Source of the DNA: Rhodospirillales bacterium
Lineage (GTDB): Bacteria > Pseudomonadota > Alphaproteobacteria > Acetobacterales > Acetobacteraceae
NCBI GenBank assembly: GCA_947447625.1
Contig: CANFKS010000015.1
Location: forward strand, 1-53,230
Direction: 5' to 3'
Length of the DNA: 53,230 nt
Shown here piece by piece: positions 42,610 through 52,930 of this stretch (positions are counted from its first letter, which is position 1; each line of letters starts with the position of its first letter). Below the pieces are notes generated by a model, which saw only the letters and a program-made list of their open reading frames with translations, did no database searches and was not told where the DNA came from. The position numbers and the translations under genes were made by a program.

Positions 42610-44763
42610 TCAGGCCGGTTCCGGCTGGGCGGACGGGACGGTGGTGCGCAGCGTGATGACGAATTCGGCGCCGCGGCCTGGCTTGGTGGGCGGGGCGTTG
42701 GTGGCGGCGATGGTGCCGCCGGCGGCGGCGAGGATGCCGGCGCAGATCGACAGGCCGAGGCCGGTGCCGCGATCTGCGGATTTGGTGGTGAAGAACCGTT
42801 CGAACATGCGCCCGAGGATGGCCGGCGGGATGCCGGGGCCGGTGTCGGTGACGGTGACGATGACGCGATCGAGCGGGGTTTCGACGAGCGGGGTTTCGAC
42901 GAGCGGGGTTTTGGCGAGCGGGGTTTGGGCGGGCTGGGTGTGGGCGGCGATGATGATGCGGCGTTCGGCGGGCTCGGATTCGACGATGGCGTCGCGGGCG
43001 TTGAGCAGCAGGTTGAGGAAGACCTGTTCGAACAATTCGCTGCTGCCGAAGATGGGGGGGAGATCGGCGGGCAGATCGATGTCGAGCTTGATGTTGGCGG
43101 CGCGCAGAGCCGAACCGCCCATCATGAGGGCACCATCGACGACACTGCGCAGGGGGATCAGTGTGCGGGCGCTGCCGCCGGTGCGGGCGGCGCGGCGGAG
43201 GTGATCGGTGACGAGGCGGGCGCGGCGGGTCATCTCGACGATTTTTTCCTGCTGGGCGGCCAGTTGCGGCAGGTCGTCCGGGCGGGGTTCGGCGAGCATG
43301 GCGAGGGAGGTTTCGGCGAGCAGGGCGATGACGGTGAGCGGCTGCATCATTTCGTGGGCGATGCTGCTGGACACTTCGCCGAGGGCGGCAAGGCGGGCCG
43401 AGGAGACCGCGGAAGCGATGGCGGATTTTTCGGTTTCGATGTCGGTCATGAGGGCGACGCAATCGAACGTATCCCCGTCGCGGGCGACGACGCGGACGTG
43501 CAGGCGCATCCAGCGCAGCGCGCCGTCACCGCAGCGGAATTGGTGTTCATGGATGGCAGAGCCGGTGTGGTGCAGATCAGCGGCGACGCGGCGGCGCTCG
43601 GCGGTGGTGGCGGGGGGTTCGGCGTAGTCGAGGATGACGCTGGCGCCGGCGATTTCGTCCATGGAGCGGTGAAGGAGGCGGGCGGTGCCGGAATTGAAGT
43701 CGTAGCGATTGACGGTGCCATCGAGGCCCATCTTGAGGCGGAAGACGCCGGCGCCGACACCGTCGAGGATGTGGTGCAGCGCGGCCTGCCGTTCGCGGGC
43801 GCGGGCGGCGGCGGCTTCGGATTGTCGATGGGCGCTGTGGAAGAAGAGCGCGGTGGCGGTGCCGGAGAGGGCGAGCAGGACGACGATCTCGAGCAGAATG
43901 GCGATGTCGCGGAGTTCGGCGAAAGCGGCGAGTTCGCGGTCGGCGTGAGCGGAGACGGTGACGAAGAGGCTTTGCCCAGATACTGCGCGGGCGGCAATGA
44001 AGCGATCGGGGCCGCGGCGCGAATCGGAGATGCGAGCGTCGGCGGCGGGGCGGGATGCGGTATCGCGGCGGGCGATGCGACTGACGGCATCGGCGGTGCC
44101 TGCGAGGAACAGACCGTCGTCGCGCCGCAGGGCGACGTGTTCCTCGGGGCTGACGGCGGCGTGCGGGGAGAGGCTGGCAGCGAACAGGCTGCCATCGATG
44201 GCGAGGACGGCGATGCCGGCGAAGGCACCGTCTTCATTGGTGATGGCGTGTCTGGTCGGGAGCAGCCAGGTGTTGGCGGCGGGGCGGTGAATGGGCGGGT
44301 CGAAGACGATGGCGCCGGCGGGGATGGGGGCGGTGCGCAGGGTATCGCGGGTGGCGCTGTCGTAGGGCGCGGCGATGGTGCCGACTTCCCAATCATCGGC
44401 GGGATTGCGGGCGAGGAACAGGACGTGGACGACAGCGGCGCTGTTCGTGCCAACAAGGCGGTTTATGCGGCGTTCGGCGAAGCCCTCGGTCATGCGGCCT
44501 TCGAGGCGGGCCTGCACGCGGCTCTCAAGGGGCATATGGTAGCGGGCGAGGGCCTCGATATGGCGTTCGACGCGTTCGCGCACGATGTCGGTGTCGCGGG
44601 CGACGCGGGCGATGGCTTGGAGTTCGGCGTCGCGGTGGGCCTGGTCGAGCAGAGAGTACCATGCGCCGAACTGCAGAATGCCAAGGATGAGGGCGCCGAA
44701 GACGGCCCGCGCCTGGGTGACTCTCGGAGGGGCGGCGGTCCCGGGTTGCGGAGGGGATGGCAT
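42610..44763 (-). CDS. Orphan membrane sensor histidine kinase with dCache-like and PAS domains
   Basis: This 717-residue kinase has a first membrane helix near 19-40, an extracytoplasmic sensor of about 240 residues, a second helix near 286-308, a PAS domain (about 325-445), a HisKA region with the phospho-acceptor His470 (SSSIAHEMMQPL), and an ATPase domain with N-box LNLLLNARDAI, G1 DTGPGIP and G2 RGTGLGLSI. Residues 612-632 hold an in-frame 15-bp tandem repeat (TPLVE units) between the N-box and G1. No response regulator is encoded next to it. A minus-strand promoter candidate is at 44828-44856. Confidence 0.88.
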   Translation of the reverse strand: MPSPPQPGTAAPPRVTQARAVFGALILGILQFGAWYSLLDQAHRDAELQAIARVARDTDIVRERVERHIEALARYHMPLESRVQARLEGRMTEGFAERRINRLVGTNSAAVVHVLFLARNPADDWEVGTIAAPYDSATRDTLRTAPIPAGAIVFDPPIHRPAANTWLLPTRHAITNEDGAFAGIAVLAIDGSLFAASLSPHAAVSPEEHVALRRDDGLFLAGTADAVSRIARRDTASRPAADARISDSRRGPDRFIAARAVSGQSLFVTVSAHADRELAAFAELRDIAILLEIVVLLALSGTATALFFHSAHRQSEAAAARARERQAALHHILDGVGAGVFRLKMGLDGTVNRYDFNSGTARLLHRSMDEIAGASVILDYAEPPATTAERRRVAADLHHTGSAIHEHQFRCGDGALRWMRLHVRVVARDGDTFDCVALMTDIETEKSAIASAVSSARLAALGEVSSSIAHEMMQPLTVIALLAETSLAMLAEPRPDDLPQLAAQQEKIVEMTRRARLVTDHLRRAARTGGSARTLIPLRSVVDGALMMGGSALRAANIKLDIDLPADLPPIFGSSELFEQVFLNLLLNARDAIVESEPAERRIIIAAHTQPAQTPLAKTPLVETPLVETPLDRVIVTVTDTGPGIPPAILGRMFERFFTTKSADRGTGLGLSICAGILAAAGGTIAATNAPPTKPGRGAEFVITLRTTVPSAQPEPA
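42871..42930. repeat. In-frame 15-bp tandem repeat in the kinase ATPase domain
   Basis: Four 15-bp units of GAGCGGGGTTT plus 4 variable bases start at 42871, 42886, 42901 and 42916. The first two are identical. Being a multiple of 3 it adds or removes 5 residues per unit without frameshift. Confidence 0.92.
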
Positions 44764-45110
44764 TATCGGTCTCCAACCGCCATTATTCGATCCTCTTCCG
44801 ATTACATTGGCCGCCTTTATTGTAAAATTATTAGATCATTCACAAAAATTGGACAAGAAAAAAACGGCGGATCGCCGGGATGCGCGGTTTGCGGGTTGCA
44901 CGACAGAGGGAGGATGCGGCTGGCGGTGCGCCGCACGCCGGTCATTGGCGATCCCGCAGAACAAGGCGGACGTGTCTCGGTGCTTTTTGCAAAACCGACC
45001 AGCACGCCATTTTCGAGAAAAGGGAGCTCGAAACTTCTATCCCGATCAGACCGGTGTGCGTTGCCAGGGGGGCGGGGCGGACGTAGCGTTCGAGGAAGGG
45101 AGAAAAATTC
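44764..45110. other. Divergent intergenic region of the sensor kinase and ThDP-enzyme genes
   Basis: The 347-bp gap has an AT-rich block (44815-44875) and an inverted repeat TTTCGAG-N9-CTCGAAA at 45011-45033, which could be an operator for the ThDP-enzyme operon. No gene or RNA was recognised in it. Confidence 0.4.
44828..44856 (-). promoter_or_regulatory. Candidate promoter of the sensor kinase gene
   Basis: On the minus strand TTGTCC (44856-44851) and TAATAA (44833-44828) are 17 bp apart, with the kinase ATG 65 nt beyond. This is a fair sigma-70-type match in an AT-rich block. Confidence 0.45.
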
Positions 45111-46796
45111 ATGTCGCGTACCGTTGCCCGGCTGTTGGCCGAAACTCTGCAAGCTCATGATGTCGATCTGGTTTATTGCGTGCCGGGGGAGAGCTATCTC
45201 GGGCTGACCGATGCGCTGGGCGATATGAACCGGATGCGGCTGATCGTGTGTCGCCATGAGGGGGGGGCGGCGTTCATGGCGGTGGCGGATGGGCGGATGC
45301 GGGATCGGGCGGGGGTGTGCGTGGTGTCGCGCGGGCCGGGGCTGGCGAATGCGATGGTGGCGCTGCACACGGCGTATCACGACGCAACGCCGCTGGTGCT
45401 GCTGGTCGGCCAGGTGGAGCGCAAGGATTTCGGGCGGCTTGCGTTGCAGGAGCAGAACTACTCGCGGCTGTTGTCGGATGTGACGAAGCTGGTGATCGAA
45501 GTGAATGAGCCGGTGATGGCGTCCGAGGCGATCGCGCGGGCGTTCCATATCGCGGAGAGCGGGACGCCGGGGCCGGTGGCGGTGATACTGCCGGAGGATA
45601 TTTTCGATGAGCCGGCTTCGGACAAGAGGGGGGATTTTCCGGTGGATCAGGCCCGGCCGCGGGCCTTTGCGGGGCCGCGGACGGAGGATGTGGAGCGGCT
45701 GGTGGACATGATCGCGGCGGCGGAGCGGCCGCTGGTTTGGGTGGGGGCGGCGCTGCATTCGGATGCGGTGGATGGGGGCGCGGCGACGCGGGATTTGCAG
45801 CTTTTGGCGGAGGAGTGGGTGTTGCCGGTGAGCCCGACGCATCGGCGGCCGCATTTGTTCGATGCCGCGCATCCGAACCATGGCGGGTATATGGGCATTC
45901 GGGTGCCCAAGCCGTTGATGGAGGCGATGCGGCAGGCGGATTTGTTGGTATCGCTGGGCGAGCGGATCACGGATTCGGTCAGCCAGTCCTACACATTTCC
46001 GACGGCGCCGCAGCCGCAGATTCCGTTGGTGCATGTGTGGCCAGATGCCAATGAGGTCGGCCGGGTGTTCCGGGCGGATCTCGGGATGGCGTGCGATCCG
46101 CATGCGGTGATCCGGGCGCTGCTGGCGCGGGGGCGGCCGGCGGGGGCGGAGCGCCGGCGCGGGTGGGTCGAGGGGCTCAACCGGATCCATCGCGGGCTGA
46201 TGGAGCCGGTGTGGGAGAAGATGGATGACGGGGTGAATTTCGCGGCCGTGGTGTGCGAAATCGGCAAGCATCTGTCGGCGGATGCGACGGTGACGTCGGA
46301 TGCGGGGAATTTTTCGTCGTTCATTCATCGCTATATCGGGTTCAAGCCGGGTCAGATGTTTCTGTCCTCGGTGGTGGGCGCGATGGGGGCGGGGGTGCCG
46401 ATGGCGGTGGCGGCTGGGTTGCGGCGGGTGGGGCAGCAGGCCGTCGCGTTTGTGGGTGATGGTGGGGCGCTGATGACGGGCAACGAGATTGCGACGGCGC
46501 TGATGTACGGGGTCAATCCGATCGTGGTGATCAGCGACAACGGGAATTACGGGACGATCGCGATGCATCATATCAACCGGTATCCGGGCCGGCCGTATCA
46601 GGCGGCGACCAGGCTTCGGAATCCGGATTTCGCGGCATGGGCCGAGTCGTTCGGGGCGGTGGGGATCAGCATTGCCAGCGAGGAGGCGGTTGGGCCGGGA
46701 ATTGCGCGGGCCTTCGCGGTGGGGGATCGCCCGGTGGTGGTGCATGTCCGCAGTTCGGCCGAGCAGATGAGTGCGTGGCGGCGGCGGTCGCAGTAA
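45111..46796 (+). CDS. Thiamine diphosphate-dependent enzyme (acetolactate synthase large-subunit family)
   Basis: This 561-residue enzyme has the three-domain ThDP layout. The catalytic glutamate is in IVCRHEGGAAFMA (Glu50), the N-terminal pyrimidine domain contains VSRGPGLANAM, and the ThDP-binding motif GDGGALMTGNEIA is near residue 448, with the closing SDNGNYGTIAMH. It resembles acetolactate synthase, glyoxylate carboligase or oxalyl-CoA decarboxylase-type enzymes; no regulatory small subunit gene follows, so a biosynthetic AHAS is unlikely. A GGAAGGGAG site precedes the ATG. Confidence 0.88.
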   Translation: MSRTVARLLAETLQAHDVDLVYCVPGESYLGLTDALGDMNRMRLIVCRHEGGAAFMAVADGRMRDRAGVCVVSRGPGLANAMVALHTAYHDATPLVLLVGQVERKDFGRLALQEQNYSRLLSDVTKLVIEVNEPVMASEAIARAFHIAESGTPGPVAVILPEDIFDEPASDKRGDFPVDQARPRAFAGPRTEDVERLVDMIAAAERPLVWVGAALHSDAVDGGAATRDLQLLAEEWVLPVSPTHRRPHLFDAAHPNHGGYMGIRVPKPLMEAMRQADLLVSLGERITDSVSQSYTFPTAPQPQIPLVHVWPDANEVGRVFRADLGMACDPHAVIRALLARGRPAGAERRRGWVEGLNRIHRGLMEPVWEKMDDGVNFAAVVCEIGKHLSADATVTSDAGNFSSFIHRYIGFKPGQMFLSSVVGAMGAGVPMAVAAGLRRVGQQAVAFVGDGGALMTGNEIATALMYGVNPIVVISDNGNYGTIAMHHINRYPGRPYQAATRLRNPDFAAWAESFGAVGISIASEEAVGPGIARAFAVGDRPVVVHVRSSAEQMSAWRRRSQ

Positions 46797-46822
46797 GACA
46801 CAACGAGAGGCGGAAAAATATC

Positions 46823-48004
46823 ATGTCAGCTATCGAATTACCCCGGGCTTCGCGGCCGGAGGATGTCGGGATGTCAGCGGCGCGGTTGGCGACGCTGTCG
46901 GGCGCGATAAGGGCGCGGACGGATGCGGGGCATATCCCCGGCGCGGTGGCGCTGGTCGTGCGGGATGGGCGTGTGGCGTATTACGAGGCGTTCGGCCGGC
47001 GCGACCCGCTGGCGGCGGATGCGATGAAGATCGACGATATTTTTCGCATCTACTCGATGACCAAGGCCATCGTGTCGGTTGCGGTGATGATGCTGTTCGA
47101 GGAGGGCAAGCTGTTTTTGTCCGATCCGGTGGCGAAATTCATGCCGGAGTATGCGGGCCAGATGGTGTTGCAGCACGATGGCGCGCGGGTGGCGCCGGCG
47201 TCGCCGATGACGGTGCAGGATCTGCTGCGGCATACCTCGGGGCTGACCTATGAGTTCCGGGGGACCCGGGCGATCCATCAGGCGTATGCCGATGCCAAGG
47301 TGTTCCGCCGCGACCAGACGAACGCGGACCAGGCGGCGGCGCTGGCGGCATTGCCGCTCGATTTCCATCCGGGGACGCAGTTTGAATACAGCCGGTCCAC
47401 CGATGTGCTGGGTCGCCTGGTGGAGGTGGTTTCCGGCGAGAGACTGGGGACGCATTTGCAGCGGCGCATCCTGGGGCCGCTGGGCATGGTGGATACCGGG
47501 TTCCATGTGCCGCAGGGCAAGTTGGGGCGGCTCGCGCAGTCCTTTGCCAAGGATCCGACGACGGGCGAGGCGGAGATGATGCTCGATGTGACGCGCCCGG
47601 CGATGTTCGAGTCGGGCGGCGGCGGGCTGGTATCGACGACGATGGATTATGCGCGGTTCCTGCAGATGCTGGCCAATGGCGGGCAGTTGAACGGGATGCG
47701 GCTGCTGGGGCGCAAGACGATCGAGTTGATGACCAATGACCATCTGGGCGACATGCCGCGCCCGGTCGACATGATCGGGCCGGGGTTCGGGTTCGGGCTG
47801 GGGTTCGCGGTGCGCACGCATGCCGGGATGGGCACGATGCCGGGCTCGGTCGGGCAGTATTATTGGGGCGGTGCTGCGGGGACGACGTTTTGGGTCGATC
47901 CGGCGGAGCGGTTGTTCGCGGTGATGATGATCCAGTCCCGCGTGCAGCGCGATGTGTATCGGGTGCTGTTCCGCGACATGGTGTATGCGGCGATTGCGGA
48001 TTGA
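46823..48004 (+). CDS. Serine hydrolase of the beta-lactamase / family VIII esterase fold
   Basis: This 393-residue protein has the serine beta-lactamase/EstB fold: SxxK in [13 protein letters not shown] (Ser78, Lys81), the tyrosine motif [15 protein letters not shown], and a C-terminal [13 protein letters not shown] in place of the KTG box. There is no signal peptide, which favours a cytoplasmic esterase or transacylase over a resistance enzyme. It begins 26 nt after the ThDP-enzyme gene and is probably in the same operon, perhaps acting on a related ester. Confidence 0.85.
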   Translation: MSAIELPRASRPEDVGMSAARLATLSGAIRARTDAGHIPGAVALVVRDGRVAYYEAFGRRDPLAADAMKIDDIFRIYSMTKAIVSVAVMMLFEEGKLFLSDPVAKFMPEYAGQMVLQHDGARVAPASPMTVQDLLRHTSGLTYEFRGTRAIHQAYADAKVFRRDQTNADQAAALAALPLDFHPGTQFEYSRSTDVLGRLVEVVSGERLGTHLQRRILGPLGMVDTGFHVPQGKLGRLAQSFAKDPTTGEAEMMLDVTRPAMFESGGGGLVSTTMDYARFLQMLANGGQLNGMRLLGRKTIELMTNDHLGDMPRPVDMIGPGFGFGLGFAVRTHAGMGTMPGSVGQYYWGGAAGTTFWVDPAERLFAVMMIQSRVQRDVYRVLFRDMVYAAIAD

Positions 48005-48012
48005 GGCGGGCG

Positions 48013-48044
48013 GCGAATCCCCTGGTTCGGGCCGGGGGATTCGC
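48013..48044. terminator. Stem-loop after the serine hydrolase gene
   Basis: GCGAATCCCC (48013-48022) pairs with GGGGATTCGC (48035-48044) around a 12-nt loop, 9 nt after the stop codon. It has no T-run, so it is a probable but not proven terminator. Confidence 0.55.
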
Positions 48045-48086
48045 AAGGATTGAGTCTGCCAATGGGCAAGATCGATGAGATGGTCG

Positions 48087-48114
48087 TTGACAGGGCGGCG
48101 AGGCGAGGTATAAC
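48087..48114 (+). promoter_or_regulatory. Sigma-70-type promoter of rplU-rpmA
   Basis: TTGACA (48087-48092) and TATAAC (48109-48114) are 16 bp apart, the clearest promoter in the window. Transcription would start near 48121 and leave a leader of about 68 nt before rplU. Confidence 0.8.
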
Positions 48115-48188
48115 CCGCGCCTTCCTGGCGACCGGGGTCCGGCCGCCCCGCCGTGTATGCGTGCGGTCATACTACAGGATCTAGATCG

Positions 48189-48500
48189 ATGTTCGCAGTC
48201 ATCCGCACCGGCGGAAAACAGTATCGCGTTGCACCCAATGACGTGCTCAAGGTGGAGAAGCTCGAAGCCGAAGCCGGCTCGACGATCACTTTCACCGATG
48301 TGCTCGCGGTCGGCCGTGATGGCAACCTGACGATCGGCGCCCCCGTGGTGGCCGGCGCGTCGGTGACGGCCACGGTCATCGCGCAGGATCGCCTTGATAC
48401 GGTGATCATTTTCAAGAAGCGCCGCCGGCAGAACAGCCGCCGCAAGAATGGCCATCGCCAGCACGTGACCGTGCTGCGCGTCGGCGAAATCACCGGCTGA
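48189..48500 (+). CDS. rplU: 50S ribosomal protein L21
   Basis: L21 is a large-subunit protein that binds 23S rRNA. The 103-residue sequence begins [18 protein letters not shown], with the family signature [19 protein letters not shown] and the C-terminal VLRVGEITG. The length is typical. An AGGAT site precedes the ATG. It is followed 16 nt later by rpmA, the conserved rplU-rpmA order, under the promoter at 48087-48114. Confidence 0.97.
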   Translation: MFAVIRTGGKQYRVAPNDVLKVEKLEAEAGSTITFTDVLAVGRDGNLTIGAPVVAGASVTATVIAQDRLDTVIIFKKRRRQNSRRKNGHRQHVTVLRVGEITG

Positions 48501-48516
48501 GCAGGAGAACCAACCC

Positions 48517-48786
48517 ATGGCACATAAGAAAGCAGGCGGCTCGTCCCGCAACGGCCGCGATACCGCCGGCCGGCGCCTCGGCGTGAAGAAGTTCGGTGGC
48601 GAGGCTGTCGTCGCCGGGAACATCATCATCCGCCAGCGCGGCACCAAGGTGAAGCCGGGCCGCAATGTCGGGCTTGGCAAGGATCATACGATTTTTGCGC
48701 TGATCGACGGCAAGGTGGAGTTCCAGCGCCGCGCCGATGATCGCGTCCAGGTGAGCGTCGCGCCGCTGTCGGTCGCTGCCGAATAA
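48517..48786 (+). CDS. rpmA: 50S ribosomal protein L27
   Basis: L27 reaches the peptidyl-transferase centre. The 89-residue protein has the expected start [19 protein letters not shown], then [20 protein letters not shown] in part and [23 protein letters not shown] site lies upstream. It is co-transcribed with rplU and followed by a strong intrinsic terminator. Confidence 0.97.
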   Translation: MAHKKAGGSSRNGRDTAGRRLGVKKFGGEAVVAGNIIIRQRGTKVKPGRNVGLGKDHTIFALIDGKVEFQRRADDRVQVSVAPLSVAAE

Positions 48787-48817
48787 TCGCGCCGCGCCCC
48801 GCCTGAAACACGTTCTA

Positions 48818-48854
48818 CGGGGGTCGGCATCAAGCCGGCCCCCGTTTCGTTTTT
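48818..48854 (+). terminator. Intrinsic terminator after rpmA
   Basis: CGGGGGTCGGC, loop ATCAA, then GCCGGCCCCCG form an 11-bp stem with one G-U pair, followed by TTTCGTTTTT. It would end the rplU-rpmA transcript before obgE, with read-through feeding obgE. Confidence 0.9.
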
Positions 48855-48861
48855 GAAGTAG

Positions 48862-51005
<2,144 letters not shown>

Positions 51006-51050
51006 AGCCGGGGTACCGGCAGGATTTGCCTGAGGGAAGAAGAAACGCCG

Positions 51051-52322
51051 ATGGATAATGCGCTCGACCATTGTGCTGAATGGGTTCTGACGGCCGCCAC
51101 GGCGGCGCGCCAGGCGTCGTCGGTGCTTGCGCGGTTGCCCGGGGCGGCGCGGGATGGTGCGTTGCGGGCGGCGGCGGGGGCGTTGCGGGCGGCGCGTGCG
51201 GGGATTGTGGCGGCCAATGCGCGCGATGTGGCGGACTTCGATGCGGCCGGTGGGAGCAAGGCGTTTCGCGACCGCCTGCTGCTGACGCCGGAGCGGGTGG
51301 AGGCGATGGCGCGGGGGCTCGATGATATCGCCGCTCTGCCGGATCCGCTGGGGCGGGTGCTGGCGGAGTGGGCACGGCCGAACGGGCTGGTGATCCGCCG
51401 GGTGGCGCAGCCGCTGGGCGTGATCGGGATGATCTATGAGAGCCGGCCCAATGTGGGGGCGGATGCGGCGGGGTTGTGTCTGAAGGCCGGCAGCGCGGTG
51501 ATATTGCGCGGCGGGTCCGATAGTTTTCATTCGGCGCGGGCGATCCATGCGGCGCTGGTGGCGGGGCTGACCAGTGTGGGGGTGCCGGCCGAGGCGGTGC
51601 AGATTCCACCCGAGACGGACCGGGGTTATGTGGCGGCGATGCTGGGGGCGGCGGGGTTGATCGATCTGATCATTCCGCGCGGCGGGAAATCTCTGGTCGA
51701 GCGGGTGCAGCGCGAGGCGCGGGTTCCGGTGCTGGCGCATGCCGAGGGGCTCAACCACACCTATGTGCATGAGGCGGCCGATCCGGCGATGGCGCGGGCG
51801 ATTTTGGCGAATGCGAAGATGCGGCGGACCGGGATTTGCGGGGCGACGGAGACGCTGCTGATCGATGCGGCGATCGCCCCTGCCCTGCTGCCGCTGCTGG
51901 TGGCGGATTTGCGGGCGCTGGGGTGCGATTTTCGGGCGGGGCCGCGGGCGCGGGCGATCGTGGCCGATTTGCCGCCGGCGCCGGACGGGACGTTCGATAC
52001 CGAATGGCTGGACGCGGTGTTGTCGGTGGCGGTGGTCGATGATGTGGAGCATGCGTTGCGGTTCATCCGCAATCACGGCAGCGAGCATACCGATGCGATC
52101 ATCACCGAGGATGCGGCGGCGGCGGCGCGGTTTTTGAACGGGGTCGATTCGGCGGTGGCGCTGTGGAACGCCTCGACGCAGTTTTGCGATGGTGGGGAGT
52201 TCGGGTTTGGCGCCGAGATCGGCATCGCGACGGGGCGGGTGCATGCGCGCGGGCCGGTCGGGCTCGAACAACTCACGACGTTTCGCTACCACGTTATCGG
52301 CACCGGGCAGATACGGCCCTGA
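51051..52322 (+). CDS. proA: Glutamate-5-semialdehyde dehydrogenase (gamma-glutamyl phosphate reductase)
   Basis: ProA reduces gamma-glutamyl phosphate to glutamate semialdehyde with NADPH. The 423-residue protein has GVIGMIYESRPNVGADA, ILRGGSDSFHSARAI, LIIPRGGKSLVERV, and the catalytic cysteine in MRRTGICGATETLLID (near Cys263), with the conserved end ALWNASTQFCDGGEFGFGAE in part. The ATG has GAGGGAAGAAG upstream. The stop overlaps the presumed nadD start by 4 nt. Confidence 0.95.
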   Translation: MDNALDHCAEWVLTAATAARQASSVLARLPGAARDGALRAAAGALRAARAGIVAANARDVADFDAAGGSKAFRDRLLLTPERVEAMARGLDDIAALPDPLGRVLAEWARPNGLVIRRVAQPLGVIGMIYESRPNVGADAAGLCLKAGSAVILRGGSDSFHSARAIHAALVAGLTSVGVPAEAVQIPPETDRGYVAAMLGAAGLIDLIIPRGGKSLVERVQREARVPVLAHAEGLNHTYVHEAADPAMARAILANAKMRRTGICGATETLLIDAAIAPALLPLLVADLRALGCDFRAGPRARAIVADLPPAPDGTFDTEWLDAVLSVAVVDDVEHALRFIRNHGSEHTDAIITEDAAAAARFLNGVDSAVALWNASTQFCDGGEFGFGAEIGIATGRVHARGPVGLEQLTTFRYHVIGTGQIRP

Positions 52323-52930
52323 AACCGGTCGCGATCCCGGCCCATGGCGATCGACGGCGCAGCCGGATCGGGCTGCTCGGGGGGTCGTTCAACCCGGGGC
52401 ATGAGGGGCATCGCCATGTGGCGGAGCTGGCACGGCGGCGGTTGCGGCTCGACCAGGTGTGGCTGCTGGTGTCGCCGGGCAATCCATTGAAGCCGTCGCG
52501 CGGGATGGCGCCGCTGGCGGAGCGATTGGCGTCGGCGCGCGCGATCGCGGATGGGCGGCGCGTGGTGGCAACCGATATCGAGCGGGCGCTGGGGACGGTT
52601 TTCACGGTGGATACGGTGCGCGCGCTGCGGGTGCGGTTTCCGCGCGCGCGGTTCGTGTGGCTGATGGGGGCGGATAATTTGACACAATTGCCGCGTTGGC
52701 GGCGTTGGCGGGGTATTGTGGCCACAATGCCGTTTGCCGTTGTGCCGCGTCCGACCTACAATCATCGCGCGCTTGCCGGCCTCGCCGCCCATCGGCTGTC
52801 CGCCGCGCGGCTGGTGGCCCATCGGGCGCCGTCGCTGGCTGGGCAGGATGCGCCCGCCTGGGTGTTTCTGCCGGTGCCGCAACATCATGCCTCTGCCTCG
52901 GCCATTCGGGCCGCCCTCATGGGAGTCTAG
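52319..52930 (+). CDS. nadD: Nicotinate-nucleotide adenylyltransferase, probable CTG start
   Basis: NadD adenylylates nicotinate mononucleotide in NAD synthesis. The 203-residue protein has the nucleotidyltransferase motif LLGGSFNPGHEGHRHVAE, VSPGNPLKP, WLMGADNLTQLPRW and the C-terminal SASAIR motif. In frame there is no ATG, GTG or TTG between the family's expected start and a point about 45 codons into proA. The only good candidate is CTG at 52319, which forms CTGA with the proA stop, like the ATGA/GTGA overlaps elsewhere in the window. A distal GTG at 52163 would add about 52 unrelated residues. Confidence 0.88.
   Translation: MKPVAIPAHGDRRRSRIGLLGGSFNPGHEGHRHVAELARRRLRLDQVWLLVSPGNPLKPSRGMAPLAERLASARAIADGRRVVATDIERALGTVFTVDTVRALRVRFPRARFVWLMGADNLTQLPRWRRWRGIVATMPFAVVPRPTYNHRALAGLAAHRLSAARLVAHRAPSLAGQDAPAWVFLPVPQHHASASAIRAALMGV

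Noticed and set aside
42565-45207. An 880-codon Gly/Asp-rich open frame opposite the sensor kinase
   Set aside because: It is fully explained by the kinase codon pattern on the other strand and contains no recognisable motif.
46823-48004. Antibiotic-resistance beta-lactamase
   Set aside because: There is no signal peptide and the KTG box is replaced, so it fits family VIII esterases better.
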